Assembly (NCBI RefSeq): GCF_036323735.1
Contig: NC_086031.1
Coordinates: forward strand, 37,045,725-37,109,724
Reading direction: 5' to 3'
Length of the DNA: 64,000 bases
Origin: Rattus norvegicus
Lineage: Eukaryota; Chordata; Mammalia; Rodentia; Muridae
The notes under the pieces were generated by a model, which saw only the letters and a list, made by a program, of their open reading frames with translations, did not search any database and had not been told where the DNA came from. A program made the position numbers and the translations under genes. Shown here piece after piece: positions 31,517 through 43,020 of the stretch (the stretch's first letter is position 1; each line of letters starts with the position of its first letter).

Positions 31517-33013
31517 TTGGCATCATCAGAGCCAAGTTCTCCCACCAAAGAAAACACTGGATATTCAAAGACAGGAAAAGCAAGATTTAGATTTAAAAAT
31601 CACATTTTTTGATAACCATGGAGGACTTTAAGAAGGACATAAAGAACTCCCTTAAAGAAATGCAGGAAAACATAAGTAAACAAGTAGAAGCCCTTAGAGA
31701 GCAAACACAAAAATCCCTGAAAGAATTACAGGAAAACACAACCAAATAGGTGAAGGAATTGAACAAAACCATTCAGGATTTAACAATGGAAATAGAAACA
31801 ATAAAGAAAGCACAAAGGGACATAACCCTGGATATAGAAAACCTAAGGAAGACACAAGGAGTCATAGATACAAGCATCACCAGCAGAATATAAGAGATAG
31901 AAGAGATAATCTCAGGGGCAAAAGATACCATAGAAAACATTGATACAATTGACAAAGATAATCCAGGAAACAATGAGATGATCAAACATAAGGATAATAG
32001 GTATAGAAGAAAGCAAAGGCTCCCAACTTAAAGAGCCAGTAAATATATTCAACAAAATCATAGAAGAATACTTCCCTACCCTAAAAAAAGAGATGCCCAT
32101 AAACACACAAGAAGCCTACAGAATATTGGGAGTGATGCCCTTGAAACCCTCAATTATTGATGTTAATATTATGGTTAGAGTGAAGTATGATTGGGTTCAT
32201 GGAAAAGCCAGCTGCAGAAGACTAATACAAATCTGGTGGTCAGGATGAATAATGATATGATATAGTTGTAACCTTGCTGAGAAATATATCTGATGTCAAG
32301 ATGCCCAATGTGATGACCTGTAACCTTTCTGAAAAACCCTTATCCTGCTGACTAATAGATTCGACAAACCTGTTTTCTTTCTAACATCCTGTTAATGTCA
32401 GCCAATTGCCTGACCACAAGAGAGCTGTGTCCTTGGCCTGCGTAAATGTTTCCCACTTATCCCCTCCCTCTGTTACCCCTGTTGTGGCATAAATTTAGTC
32501 TTGGGAAAAAAAGAAATTGTCACCTTGGTCAGAATCTTGTCTTGGTGTCCTTCTTCACATCTCTTGTCCCCCATTCTCTTCCAAGTACACTGTGCACCCT
32601 CGTTGACAACAGAACTCCAAATAGATTGAACCAGAAGAGAAATTTCTCCATCACATAATAGTTAAAACACCAAATGCACAAAACAGAATGAATATTAGAA
32701 GCAGTAAGGGAAAAAGTTCAAGTTACATATAAAGGCAGACCTATAAGAATTATACCAGATTTCTCACCAGAGACTATGAAAGTCAGAAGATCCTGGACAG
32801 ATGTCATAGAGACCTTAAGAGAACACAAATGCCAGCCCAAGTTACTGTATCCAGCAAAACTCTCAATTATCATTCTATGGAGAAACCAAGATATTCCATG
32901 ACAAAACCAAATTTATACAATATCTTTCTACAAATCCAGTCCTACAAAGGATAATAGATGGAAAAATTCAATGGAAGGAGAGAAAGTACACCATACAGAA
33001 AGCAAGAATATAA
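31517..33013 (+). pseudogene. L1-E ORF1, start codon lost and split by an ERVK LTR
   Basis: The ORF1 start, ATG in L1-D (ACTACATGGCA), is TTG here (ACTACTTGGCATC, 31517-31519). The coiled-coil region (about 31618-31800: MEDFKKDIKNSLKEMQENISKQVEALREQTQ..) has a TAG in 'accaaataggtgaag' and a TAA in 'agaatataagag'. At codon '..AYR' the ORF is cut by the LTR at 32124-32608 and resumes '..RTPNRLNQKRNFSITxx..' at 32609, ending in a TAA at 33011-33013. Diverged and non-functional. The leftover RRM half still reads 'RRSWTDVIETLREHKCQPKLLYPAKLS' with few changes. Confidence 0.85.
32124..32608 (+). mobile_element. Solo ERVK-type LTR with 6-bp target-site duplication
   Basis: 485 bp inserted in L1-E ORF1. 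ACAGAA flanks it exactly at 32118-32123 and 32609-32614; removing the LTR and one ACAGAA restores collinear ORF1. The LTR starts TATTGGGAG (expected TG start, one change) and ends GTTGACA (CA end). The right third has the polyadenylation-like 'gcataaatttagtcttggg' followed by 'tcttggtgtccttcttcac' (R-U5-like). Six-base duplications are normal for ERVK (class II) insertions. No internal retroviral sequence remains, so this is a recombined solo LTR. Confidence 0.92.
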
Positions 33014-33068
33014 TTTCCTTGCAATGACACCAAAAGAGAGAAACACAAACATAATTACACCTCTAACT

Positions 33069-36000
33069 ATGAAAATAACAGGAAGCAACAATCACTATTC
33101 CTTAATATCTCTGAACATCAACGGACTCAATTCCCCAATAAAAAGACATAGACTAACAGACTGGATACCTAAAGAGGACCCAACATTTTGCTGCATGCAA
33201 GAAACACACCTCAGAGACAAAGACAGTCACTACCTCAGAGTAAATGTCTGGAAAACAACTTTCCAAGCAAATGGCCTGAAGAAACAAGCTGCAGTTGCCA
33301 TTCTAATATCAAATAAAATTTATTTTCAACTAAAAGACATTAAAAAAGTTAAGGAAGGACACTTCATATTCATTAAAGGAAAAATCCACCAAGATGAACT
33401 CTCATTCCTAAATATCTATGCTGCAAATGCAAGGGCACCTACATTCATAAAAGAAACCTTACGAAAGCTCAAAGCACATATTGCCCCTCAGACATAACAG
33501 TAGGAGATTTCAGCACCCCACCCTCATCACTGGACAAATCATGGATACAGAAATTAAACAGAGACAGAGAGAAATTAACAGAAATTATGAACCAAATAAA
33601 TTTAACAGATATTTATAGAACATTCCATCCTAAAACAAAAGCATGTACCTTCTTCTCAGCCCCTCATGGTACCTTCTCCAAAATTGGCCATATAATCAGT
33701 CACAAAACAGGCCTCAACAGATACAGGAAGATAAAAATAATCCCATGCATCCTATCAGATCACCATGGACTAAGATTGGTCCACAATAACAACAATAATG
33801 TTAGAAAATCCACATATACATGGAAACTGAACAATGCTCTACTCAATGACAACTTGGTCATGGAAGAAATATGGAAAGAGATGAAAGACTTCTTAGAATT
33901 TAATAAAAATGACGATACAATATTCTCAAACATATGACACAATGAAAGCAGTGCTAAGAGGAAAACTCATAGCTCTGAGTGCCTGCAAAAAGAAACAGGA
34001 GAGAGCATATGTCAGCAGCTTGACGGCACACCTAAAAGCTCTAGAACAAAAAGAAATAAATCCAAGAGGAGTAGAAGGCAGGAAATAATCAAACTCAGGG
34101 CTGAAATCAACAAAGTGGAAACAAAAAGGACTATACAAAGAATCAACAAAACCAGGAGCCGGTACTGCACAAAAATTAACAAGATAGATAAATCCTTAGC
34201 CAGACTAACAAGAGGTCACAGAGAGTGTGTTAAATTAACAAGATCAAAAATAAAAAGGGAGTCATAACAAGAGAATCTGAAGAAATTAAAAAATCATTAG
34301 ATCCTACAACAAAAGCCTATATTCAACAAAATTAGAAAATCTGGAGAAAATGGACAATTTTCTAGATAGATACCAGGTGCCAAAGTTAAATCAGGAACAG
34401 ATAAACCGTCTAAATCACCCATAACCTCGAAAGAAAGAGAAGCAGGTAATAAAAGCCTTCCAACCTAAAAGATCCAAGGACCAGATGGGTTGAGTGCAGA
34501 ATTCGATCAGACATTTATAGAAGACCTCATACCAATACTGTTCAAACTATTCCACAAAATAGAAACAAATGGAGCACTACCAAATTCCTTCTATGAAGCC
34601 ACAATTACTCTTATAGTAAATGACACAAAGACCCAAGAAAGAAAGTGAACTTCAGACCAAATTCCCTTAAGATATCAATGCAAATATACTCAATAAAATT
34701 CTTGCAAACCGAATCCAAGACCACATCAAAACAATCATCCATCATGATCAAGAAGGCTTCATCCCAAGGATGCAGGGTTGTTTTAATATATGAAAATCCA
34801 TCAATGTATATAGTGTACATAGACAAACCCAAAGATAAGAACCACATGATCATTTCATTAGATGCTGAGAAAGCATTTGACAAAGTTCAACACCCCTTCA
34901 TGACAAAAGTCCTGGAAGGATCAGGAATTCAAGGCCCATATCTAAGTGTAGTAAAAGCCATATACAGCAAACCAGTGGCTAACATCAAACTAAATGGAAA
35001 GAAACTTGAAGCAATCCCACTTAAATCAGAGACTTGACAAGGCTGCCCATTTTCTCCCTACTTATTCAATATGGCACTCGAAGTCCTAGACAGAGCAAAC
35101 AAACAGTGAAAGGAAGTTAAAGGGATACAAATTGGAAGGGAAGAAATCAAAATATCACTATTTGCAGATGATGTGATAGTGTACTTATGTGACACCAAAA
35201 CTTCCACCAGAGAACTACTTAACATAATAAACAACGTCAGCAAATTGTCAGGGTGTAAAACTAACTCAAATAAATCAGTAGCCTTCCTCTACTCAAAGGA
35301 AAAACAGGCTGAGAAAGAAATTAGGGAGGTGACACCTTTCACAATATTCCCAAATAATATAAAATATCTTGGGGAGACTTTAACCAAGCAAGTGAAAGAT
35401 CTGTTTGATAAGAACTTCAAGTCTCTGAAGACAGAAATTGAGGAAGGTTTCAGAATATAGAAAGAGCTCCCGTGCTCATGGATTGGCATGATTAATATAT
35501 TAAAGATGGCCATTTTGGCCAAAGCTATCTACAGATTCATTGCAATTCCCATAAAAATTCCTACTCAATTCTTCATAGAGATAGAAAGAGTAATTTGCAA
35601 ATTCATTTGGAATAACAGAAAGCCAAAATACCAAAACAATGCTCAACAATAAAAGAACTTCTGGGGGAATAACCATCTCTGACTTCAAGAAGTATTACGT
35701 AGCAATAGTCATAAAAACTGAATGGTGAACAGAGACAGGCAGATACATCAGTGGAACAGAATTGAAGACCCAGACATGAACACATACACCTATTTTCACT
35801 TTAATTTTACAAAGGAGCTAAAACCATCCAATAGAAAAAAGATAGCATTTTCAACAAATGGTGCTTGTTCAACTGGATGTCAGCATGTAGAAGAGTGCAA
35901 ATTGATGTATTATTATCACCCTGTACAAAGCTTAAGTTGAAGTGGATCAAGGACCTTTACATCAAACCAGATACACTCAAACTAATAGATGAAAAAGTGG

Positions 36001-36872
36001 GGAAGTGTCTCAAATACATGGAAATTGTTTTGAACAAAACACCAATAATTTATGCTGTAAGATCAAGAATCGACAAATGGGACCTCATAAAACTGCAAAG
36101 CTTCTGCAAAGCAAAAGACACTGTCATAAGGACAAAATGGCAACCAACAGATTGGGAAAAGATCTTTACCAATCCTACATCTGATAGAAAGCTAATATCC
36201 AAAATATACAAAGAACTCAAGAAGTTAGACTCCAGAGAGCCAAATAACCCTATTAAAAATGGTATACAGAGATAAACAAAATATTCTCAGCTGAGGAATA
36301 TCAAATGGCCAACAAGCACATAAAGAAATGTTCACATCCTTAGTCATCAGGGAAATGCAAATCAAAACAACCCCGAGATTCCACCTCACACCAGTCAAAA
36401 GGACTAAGATAAAAAACTCAGGTGACATCAGATGCTGGCAAGGATGTGATGAAAGAAGGATACTCCTCCGTTGTTGGTGGGATTGCAGACTGGTATAACC
36501 ACTCTGGAAATCTGTCTGGAGGTTCCTCAGAAAATTGGACATTCCACTACCTGAAGACCCAGCTATACCTCTCCTGGGCATATACCCAAAAGATGCTCCA
36601 ACATACCACAAAGACACATGCTCCACTCTGTTCATAGCAGTCTTAATTATAATAGCCAGAAGCTGGAAAGATGCCAGATGGCCTTCAACAGAGGAATGGA
36701 TTCACAAAATGTGTTTCATCTACACAATAAATCGACTACTAGTCTACCAAAAACAATGATTTCATGAAACTCAAAGGCAAATGGAATGAAATAGAAAATA
36801 TCCTCCTGAGTGAGGTAACTCAATAACAGAAAAACACACTTGGTATGCACTCATTGATAAGTGGGTATTGTA
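33069..36872 (+). pseudogene. L1-E ORF2 (endonuclease-reverse transcriptase), degraded
   Basis: Start at ATG 33069 (MKITGSNNHYSLISLNINGLNS..). The endonuclease domain is largely readable to about 33497 and again at 33587-33940 (TDIYRTFHPK.., SAPHGTFSKIGHI). The reverse transcriptase covers about 34300-35450: 'SLDAEKAFDKVQHPF' (34858-34905) and the catalytic FADD box 'ISLFADDVIVYL' near 35150-35190. The C-terminal part is at 35865-36640, with the cysteine motif degraded ('RCWQGCDERRILLRCWWDC', one expected His replaced by Arg). Many frameshifts and stops (for example TGA in 'gagacttgacaaggc' near 35035). The normal stop (TAT TAG) has become TAT TGT near 36867. Confidence 0.9.
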
Positions 36873-38178
36873 TAAGTGGCCAAAAAGCTCAAATTACCCA
36901 AGATGCAATATACAGACCACAGGAAGCTAATAAAGAAGGATGACCAAAATGAGGATGCTCCCACTCCTTCTTAAAGGGGAAAATATCCATAGTAGGGGAT
37001 ATGGAAGCAATGTTTAGAGCAGCAACTGAAGGAATGGCCATTCAGAGCCTTCCCTATATGTGGCCCATATAGCTACAGCCACCAAACTAGATAAGATTGA
37101 TAAAGCTAAGAAGTGCATGCTGACAAGAAATGGATATAGATGTCTCCTGACAGACATAGCCAGACCTTGTCAAGCACAGACAGGAATTCTAGCAGCAAAC
37201 CACTGAACCTAGAACAGGACCCCCTTGTGGGGAATTAGAGGAGAAGAGTCAAAGAGTTCAATGAGCTTGCAACCCCATAAGAACAACAATGCCAACTAGC
37301 CAGATCTTCCTGGGACTAAACCCCTACTGAAAGACTATACCTGGACTTACCCAGGGCTCCAACTGCACATGTAGCACAAAATATCCTTGTTGGAGCACCA
37401 GTGGAAGGGGAAGCCCTTGGTCTTGCCAAGGTTGGACCCCCAGTACAGGGTAATATGGGGGGCAGTAAAAGTGATGAATGGGGAAAAATACTCATATGGG
37501 GGAGGGGAAGGCAATAGGGGCTTATGGACAGGAAACAGGAAAGGGAATAACATTTGAAATGTATTAAAGAAATATATCTAATTACAAAAAAAAAAGAAAG
37601 AAGAAAAAGAGAGATGCTCATGAACATAAAAGAAGCCTACAGAATGTCAAATAAACTGGAGCAGAAAAAAAACTCCTTCCATCACATAATATTCAAAACA
37701 GCACATGAACAAAAGAAAGAAAGAATAGTAAAAGCAGTAATGGAAAAGGTCAAGTAACATATCAGCAGACCTATCATAATTATACCAGATTTCTCAACAG
37801 AGACTATGAAAGTCAGAAGATCCTAGACAGATGTCATACAGACCCTAAGAAAACAAAAATGTCAGCCAAGGCTACTATACCCAGCAAAAGTCTCAATTAA
37901 CATAGATGAAGAAAGCAAAATATTCCATGACAAAAACCAATTTATATATCTTCATACAAATCCAACCCTACAAAGGATATTAGATGGAAAACTCCAACAT
38001 AATTAGGGTAACTACACCCTACAAAAAGCAAGAAAGTAATCTTCTTTCAAAAACCCCAAAAGAAGATGGCCATATAAACATAATTCCACCCCTAACAACA
38101 AAAATAACAGAAAGCAACAATCACTTTCCTTAATATCTGTTAACATAGTGGACTCAATTTTCCAATAAAAAGACATAG

Positions 38179-38336
38179 ACTAACTGACTGGATATGCACG
38201 CAGAACCCAGCATTTTTCTGCATACAGGAAACACACCTCAGTGACAAAGACAGCACTTCCTCAGAGTAAAACGCTGGAAAAAAAATTTCTAAGTAAATGA
38301 TCTCAAGAAACAAGCTTGAGTAGCCATTCTAATAAT
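38179..38336 (+). repeat. Left arm of a local inverted duplication in L1-F
   Basis: Normal-orientation L1-F endonuclease sequence. Its reverse complement reappears at 38664-38820, including copy-specific changes such as the dropped base in the 'gacagcacttcctcagagt' segment. The two arms differ by about one substitution and one A/T-run change. Confidence 0.92.
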
Positions 38337-38663
38337 GAATAAAATCGACTTTCAACCAAGAATTATCAAAAAAGAGAAGAAAGAACACGATCCTGATCCA
38401 AGGAAAAATCTACCAAGATGAACTTTCAATTGTGAACATCTGTGCTTCAAATGAAAGGCAAGCCCATTTATAAAAGAAATTTTACTAAAGCTCAAAGCAC
38501 ACATAGCAACTCACACAATAATAGTGGGAGACTTCAACACCCAACTGTCATCAATGTAAGATAATGTAAGAGAAACTAAACAGAGAAACAGTGAAACTAA
38601 CAGAAGTCACGAACCAAATGGATTCAACAGATATCTATAGAACATTTCATATATATATATGAA

Positions 38664-38818
38664 ATTATTAGAATGGCTACTCAAGCTTGTTTCTTGAGAT
38701 CATTTACTTAGAAAATTTTTTCCAGCGTTTTACTCTGAGGAAGTGCTGTCTTTGTCACTGAGGTGTGTTTCCTGTATGCAGAAAAATGCTGGGTCCTGCG
38801 TGCATATCCAGTCAGTTA

Positions 38819-38820
<2 letters not shown>
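38664..38820 (-). repeat. Right arm of the inverted duplication, between TA arrays
   Basis: Reverse complement of 38179-38336. Preceded by (AT)n at 38649-38660 and followed by about 20 TA units at 38819-38860. It replaces about 30 bases of L1-F endonuclease sequence (between 'agaacatttc' and 'cctcatggtacc'). Confidence 0.92.
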
Positions 38821-38862
<42 letters not shown>

Positions 38863-39901
38863 CACACCTCATGGTACCGTCTCCATAATTGACCATCTTT
38901 GACCATCTGGTCAAAAAACAGTTCTCAATAGATACAAGGAGATTGAAATAAAAACTTGCATCCTATCAGATCACCATGAAATAAGTATGATATTCAGTAA
39001 CAAATAAAACAACAGAAAGCCCACATACACATGGAAGCTGAACAACACTCTACTCAGTGATAACTTGGTCAAGGAAAAATAAAAAAATTAAAGACTTTTT
39101 AGAATTTAGTGAAAATGAAGGCACAACATACCAAAACTTATGGGACACAATGAAAGCAGTGCAAAGATAAGAACTCATAGCTCTGAATTTCTTCAAAAAG
39201 AGACTGGAAATAGCATAAAATAGTAGTTTGACAGCACACCTGAAACCTCTAGAATAAAAAGAAGCATACTTCACCCAAGAAGACTTGATGGCAGGAAATA
39301 ATCAAACTCAGGCTGAAATCAACCAACTAGAAACAAAATAAACTATTCAAAGAATCAACAAGACCAGTAGTCAGTACTTTGAGAAAATGAAGAATATAGA
39401 TAAACCCTTAACTAGACTAACCAGAGGGCATAGAGATAGTATCTCAGTTAACAAAATCAGAAATGTAAAGGAAGGCATAACAACAAAATTGAGCAACTTC
39501 AAAAAAATTTCAGATTCTATTATAAAAGCCTTTATTCAATAGAAATGGAAAATCTGAAGGAAATTGACAGATTTCTAGACAGATACCAGGGTCCCAAGTT
39601 AAATCAGAATCCGATAAACCATGTATACAGTCCCATAACCCCTAAAGAAATAGAAGCAGTCATTAAAAGTCTCCCAACCAAACAAAGCCCAGGACCAGAT
39701 GGGTTTAGAGCAAAATTCTATCAGACCTTCAAAGATGATTTAATACCAATACTCTTCAAACTATTCCACAAAATAGAAACCAAGAGAACACTACCCAATT
39801 CATTCTATCAAGCCACAATTATGCTTATACCTAAACCACATAAAGACCCAACAAAGAAATGGAAGTTCAGACCAATTTCCCTTATGAAAATTGATGAATA
39901 C

Positions 39902-39969
39902 TTTGATGTGTTCTTGGATTCTGTTTGTGAGAATTTTAATGAGTATTTTTGCATCAATATTCATAAGAG
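39902..39969 (-). repeat. 68-bp in-place inversion in L1-F ORF2
   Basis: The plus strand here reads as the complement of the normal L1 sequence: the minus-strand L1-D at 23960-24040 has the same orientation as this plus-strand segment. Flanking sequence on both sides is normal plus-strand L1. CTTATGAAAATTGATG (39881-39896) pairs with CATCAATATTCATAAG (39953-39968) as a near-palindrome. Confidence 0.9.
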
Positions 39970-40621
39970 TACATTAAAATGATCATCCATCATGATCAAG
40001 TAGGCTTCATCCCAGGGATGCAGGGATGTTTCAATATATGGAAATTCATCAATGCAGTCCACTATATAAGTAAACTCAAGAAAACCACATGGTCATCTCA
40101 TTAGATGCTGAGAAAGCATTTGACAAATTCTTGCTGACAGGTGTCTAATATGGATGTCTCCTGAGAGTCTCTGCCAGAGCCTTATTGATACAGATGAGGA
40201 TGTTTGCAGCTAACCATCAGATGGTGCATGGGGACCCCAGTGGAGGAGTTAGACAAAGGACTGTAGTAGCTAAAGGCTTTGCAACCCCATGTGAAGAAGA
40301 ACAATATCAACCAAGCAGACACCCCAGAGCTCCCCAGGACTAGACCACTAACCAAAGAGTACACATGGAAAAACCCATGGCTCCAGCTGCATATGTAGCA
40401 GAGGTTGGGCCTTGTTGGTCATCAATGTGAGGAGAGACATTTGATGCCCCTGTGTAGGGGAGTGTCTGGGCAGACAGGCAGGAGGGAATAGTTGGGTGGG
40501 TGGGGGAGCAGCTTCATGGAGGTAAGGGGTGGGCGGTTGGGATGAGGGGCTTCTGGAGGGGAAACTGGGAAAGGAGATAATATTTGAAATGTAAATAAAC
40601 TGTCCAATAAAAAAAAGAAGT

Positions 40622-40705
40622 AGAAACACACACGTGCACATGCACAGACACACACACATGCACACACACACACAGACACACATACACACACATACATACA
40701 GAGCA
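40622..40705. repeat. CA-rich imperfect microsatellite
   Basis: CA repeats interrupted by TG and GA, following the L1-F poly-A end. It probably grew from the A-rich tail. Confidence 0.9.
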
Positions 40706-40734
40706 AAATAAAAAGCTACAAATATGCAAACTAG

Positions 40735-40925
40735 AGATGCAAGCATGAGTGCATGAATTTGCTCTCCAGGATCCATGAGAAGGCCATGTACAGTGATATA
40801 CATCTACAAATTTAATAGTGTCAGAGATAGTGGCAAGATGGGATTGCCGAGCTTGTTGGCCATTATAGATAATTAGTGAGTTCCAGGGTCAATGAGATGA
40901 TGTTTGTAAAAAAGTAAGGTAAATC
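40735..40925 (+). mobile_element. B4-type SINE
   Basis: 'gcatgaatttgctctccagg', 'gtacagtgatatacatctac' (diverged B1-like start), 'gagttccagggtcaatgagatg' and an A run fit an old B4 element. Confidence 0.6.
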
Positions 40926-41639
40926 TAAATCTCATAGGGAAAGTAATGTCAGACTCAGGAAAAATTATGTGCCTTGACTAAATGGAGTATTTATTAATGG
41001 TTAGTCAGCAAGTAACCCGTATCAGAACACAATGAAAGAAAATGTATGCTTTATTATGCTACAGCCTCTTGGAGAATTTCATATGGTGAAGACAGGAAGA
41101 AAAGTCATTAATTCAAGAGGTGGTACCCATCTAAATTGAAGTAAAATAAGGAAAATGGGTGATAATAAGTGCTGAAAGAATGGATGAGTGTATAATAGAG
41201 AGCTAAAATTCGGAATCCCAGGGACCTGAATTCTGAAATCTGTCCAATATGTTCCTTTTATAGCTCTTATCAAGAATGTTATGGGTTCCTGTGACTATGA
41301 TAAGTTGAGCAAAATTTGGGGGAAAATCTTTCTTAATTGAGTCAATTTATATCTAGTATGAACTGAAGGTCTCAGAAACTAAATCTGGGAGGGTAGGAGA
41401 GTTAGGACAGGGGAGGGAGAGACAGAAGGGGAAGCAGCACTTGTTCCACAGAACAAATGGCTGAGATTGTGGACAGTTAAAATATTGTAAAAGAGAGCCA
41501 GATTATCTATCAGGGGTGCTTTTAACTCCCCTTGGAATCTGTTATTATCTGCCCCTGTTTCTGCCCAAAATTTCTGGTGACTATCAACCCTCACCATTCA
41601 TCCATAGAAGACCACAACTTTCACCATCTAAAACTTAAG
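40926..41639. other. No feature seen
   Basis: About 700 bases without recognisable repeat or gene. Confidence 0.5.
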
Positions 41640-41940
41640 AATGTTATCAACTAATCTCTGAAACTTGTAGCAAAGTGTTTGAGTCTGTGTCTCACTGCCC
41701 TGTGTAAAGAGATTCACTATGGTCCAAACCACTGTATTTGGTAGACAATTTAATTTTTTCCCCTTCCTTTCTTCTGTAACAAAACAAGTTACCATCTTCA
41801 TGGTGAAACACTGGATTTGGGAAAAGGCTGTCTTTGTAGGCTACAGTTACTCATCTTTTGCTCCAAAATAAACTCTCCCTTTCCCTTGAGATCAGAATGG
41901 TGTTTTTGTGCCCACAGTATACACTAAAATCCCTCTAATA
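41640..41940 (+). repeat. Possible ERV LTR remnant
   Basis: 'ggctgtctttgtaggctacag', AATAAA in 'ccaaaataaactctcccttt', then 'gagatcagaatggtgttttt', reminiscent of an LTR R-U5 end. No TG/CA boundary pair or duplication could be fixed. Confidence 0.35.
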
Positions 41941-42298
41941 AGTTTTCATGGTTTACCTATGGGAAATATGTACTTAGTAAAAGTCAATGGACAGTAATAA
42001 TGACTGAAAGTCCCACAAGCAATGCTGTCTACCAGATGGGCATTTTCAAATGTTTTCTGGTTAGTTTCTGTGTATGTACTTTGTATCTAGTTTTTTACAA
42101 AGAGGAGAAAGAAAAATAATCAGCTGGGTAATTACACAATAATATGTGCTTGTAACTATGACTGAAAAAAATTAAATATTCTTTTTCTACCTGTGAGTGA
42201 CAGACAATGCAAAAGTAGAGCCATGGCCAGGAATGTGTGGAAGTTGCTAGTAGGATTACTGAGCCATTTGCAAAGAGGGAACTTCAATTTTAATAATG
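41941..42298. other. No feature seen
   Basis: AT-rich with no recognised element. Confidence 0.5.
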
Positions 42299-42313
42299 CC
42301 CCCCCCCCAGATT

Positions 42314-42354
<41 letters not shown>

Positions 42355-42365
42355 TTGTTTGTTTG
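42299..42365. repeat. C run, (GT)n and TTTG repeat
   Basis: CCCCCCCCCC at about 42300-42309, (GT)n at 42316-42347, then TATG/TTTG units. Confidence 0.9.
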
Positions 42366-42650
42366 ATTAATGATTGATATGGATGTTCCCAGCTCACTGG
42401 GGTCTACTCTACTGATGGGCAGATGGTATTAGGTTATATAAAATATCAGACTGAGCAAGCCATGATGAACAAGATCGTAAATGGCACTTCTACATGACAT
42501 TTGCATTAATTATTGATTCCTAATTTGAGTATCTGTCCTGATTTTACTGAATTGTGTATCATAGGCAATTAGATGAATTCTTTCCTATTCAAGCTGCTTT
42601 GGCTATGTTGTTACATCAGAGCAATGGAAACCCTAATCATGACAATTTAT
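42366..42650 (+). repeat. Rodent LTR-type dispersed repeat, copy 2
   Basis: 'tgattgatatggatgttcccagctcac', 'ggttatataaaatatcagac', 'tgagcaagccatgatgaac' and the 3' end 'atcagagcaatggaaacccta' match the family also seen at 5985-6505 and, inverted, at 61263-61615. Confidence 0.65.
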
Positions 42651-42919
42651 ATAATCCATATAACCAATTAATTGGATGAATGTGTACTACTAATGTATAA
42701 ATGTAGATTATCTTCCTTGATCCCTTTGGAATTACAATTTCTCTGGAGAGGCTAACGGAAAACAATTGCCATCTAGTATGGAGAAAAAAATGACCAGACA
42801 GAGCAGGCCAGCATCCTTTTACACTCCACTAAGGAAAGTATTTTTCTGCTATGTCAATTGAGGGGATGGATTATTGGGTAAACAATCTCTGTGCCAACAT
42901 CCCACTTCAAGCCTGCCCC
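42651..42919. other. No feature seen
   Basis: No repeat recognised before the purine tract. Confidence 0.5.
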
Positions 42920-43020
42920 ACGGGAAAAAAAAAGTAAGGAAGGAAGAAGACGGGAAGAAAGAAAGAAAGAAAGAAAGAAAGGAAGGAAGGAAGGAAGGAA
43001 GGAAGGAAGGAAAAGAAAAT
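42920..43020. repeat. GAAA/GGAA tandem repeat
   Basis: AAGG/GGAA units with a block of pure GAAA (about 42957-42980) then pure GGAA (about 42980-43010). Confidence 0.93.

Larger units (their letters stand above)
30766..37605 (+). mobile_element. L1-E: near full-length L1 nested in L1-F
   Basis: Order: an ORR1 LTR piece (30785-30884), L1 5' UTR (about 30889-31510), ORF1 (31517-33013, split by an ERVK LTR), ORF2 (33069 to about 36872), 3' UTR, and an A-rich tail at about 37586-37605. A diverged duplication of the L1-F target flanks it (AAAGAAAGAGGTGCTCA at 30749-30765; AAAAAGAGAGATGCTCA at 37604-37620, 3 mismatches). About 6.3 kb without the LTR. Both ORFs are ruined by stops, frameshifts and a lost ORF1 start. 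Confidence 0.9.
37606..40615 (+). mobile_element. L1-F, 3' part (rest of ORF1, truncated ORF2, 3' UTR)
   Basis: Resumes ORF1 at 37606 and has the ORF1-ORF2 boundary near 38040. The endonuclease region (38100-38980) contains a 157-bp inverted duplication with TA arrays. The reverse transcriptase part (39545-39890: '..LDRYQGPKLNQ..PGPDGFRAKFYQTF..') is followed by a 68-bp inversion (39902-39969) and 'SLDAEKAFDK' (40098-40127). The element then jumps at about 40128 straight into the 3' UTR, losing the rest of the reverse transcriptase and all of the C-terminal domain. Ends at the AATAAA before 40615. Old and heavily damaged. Confidence 0.88.

Noticed and set aside
38649..38860. Minus-strand endonuclease fragment as a separate L1 insertion
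   Set aside because: It has no poly-A tail or 3' UTR and shares private mutations with the neighbouring L1-F sequence, so it is a local inverted copy.
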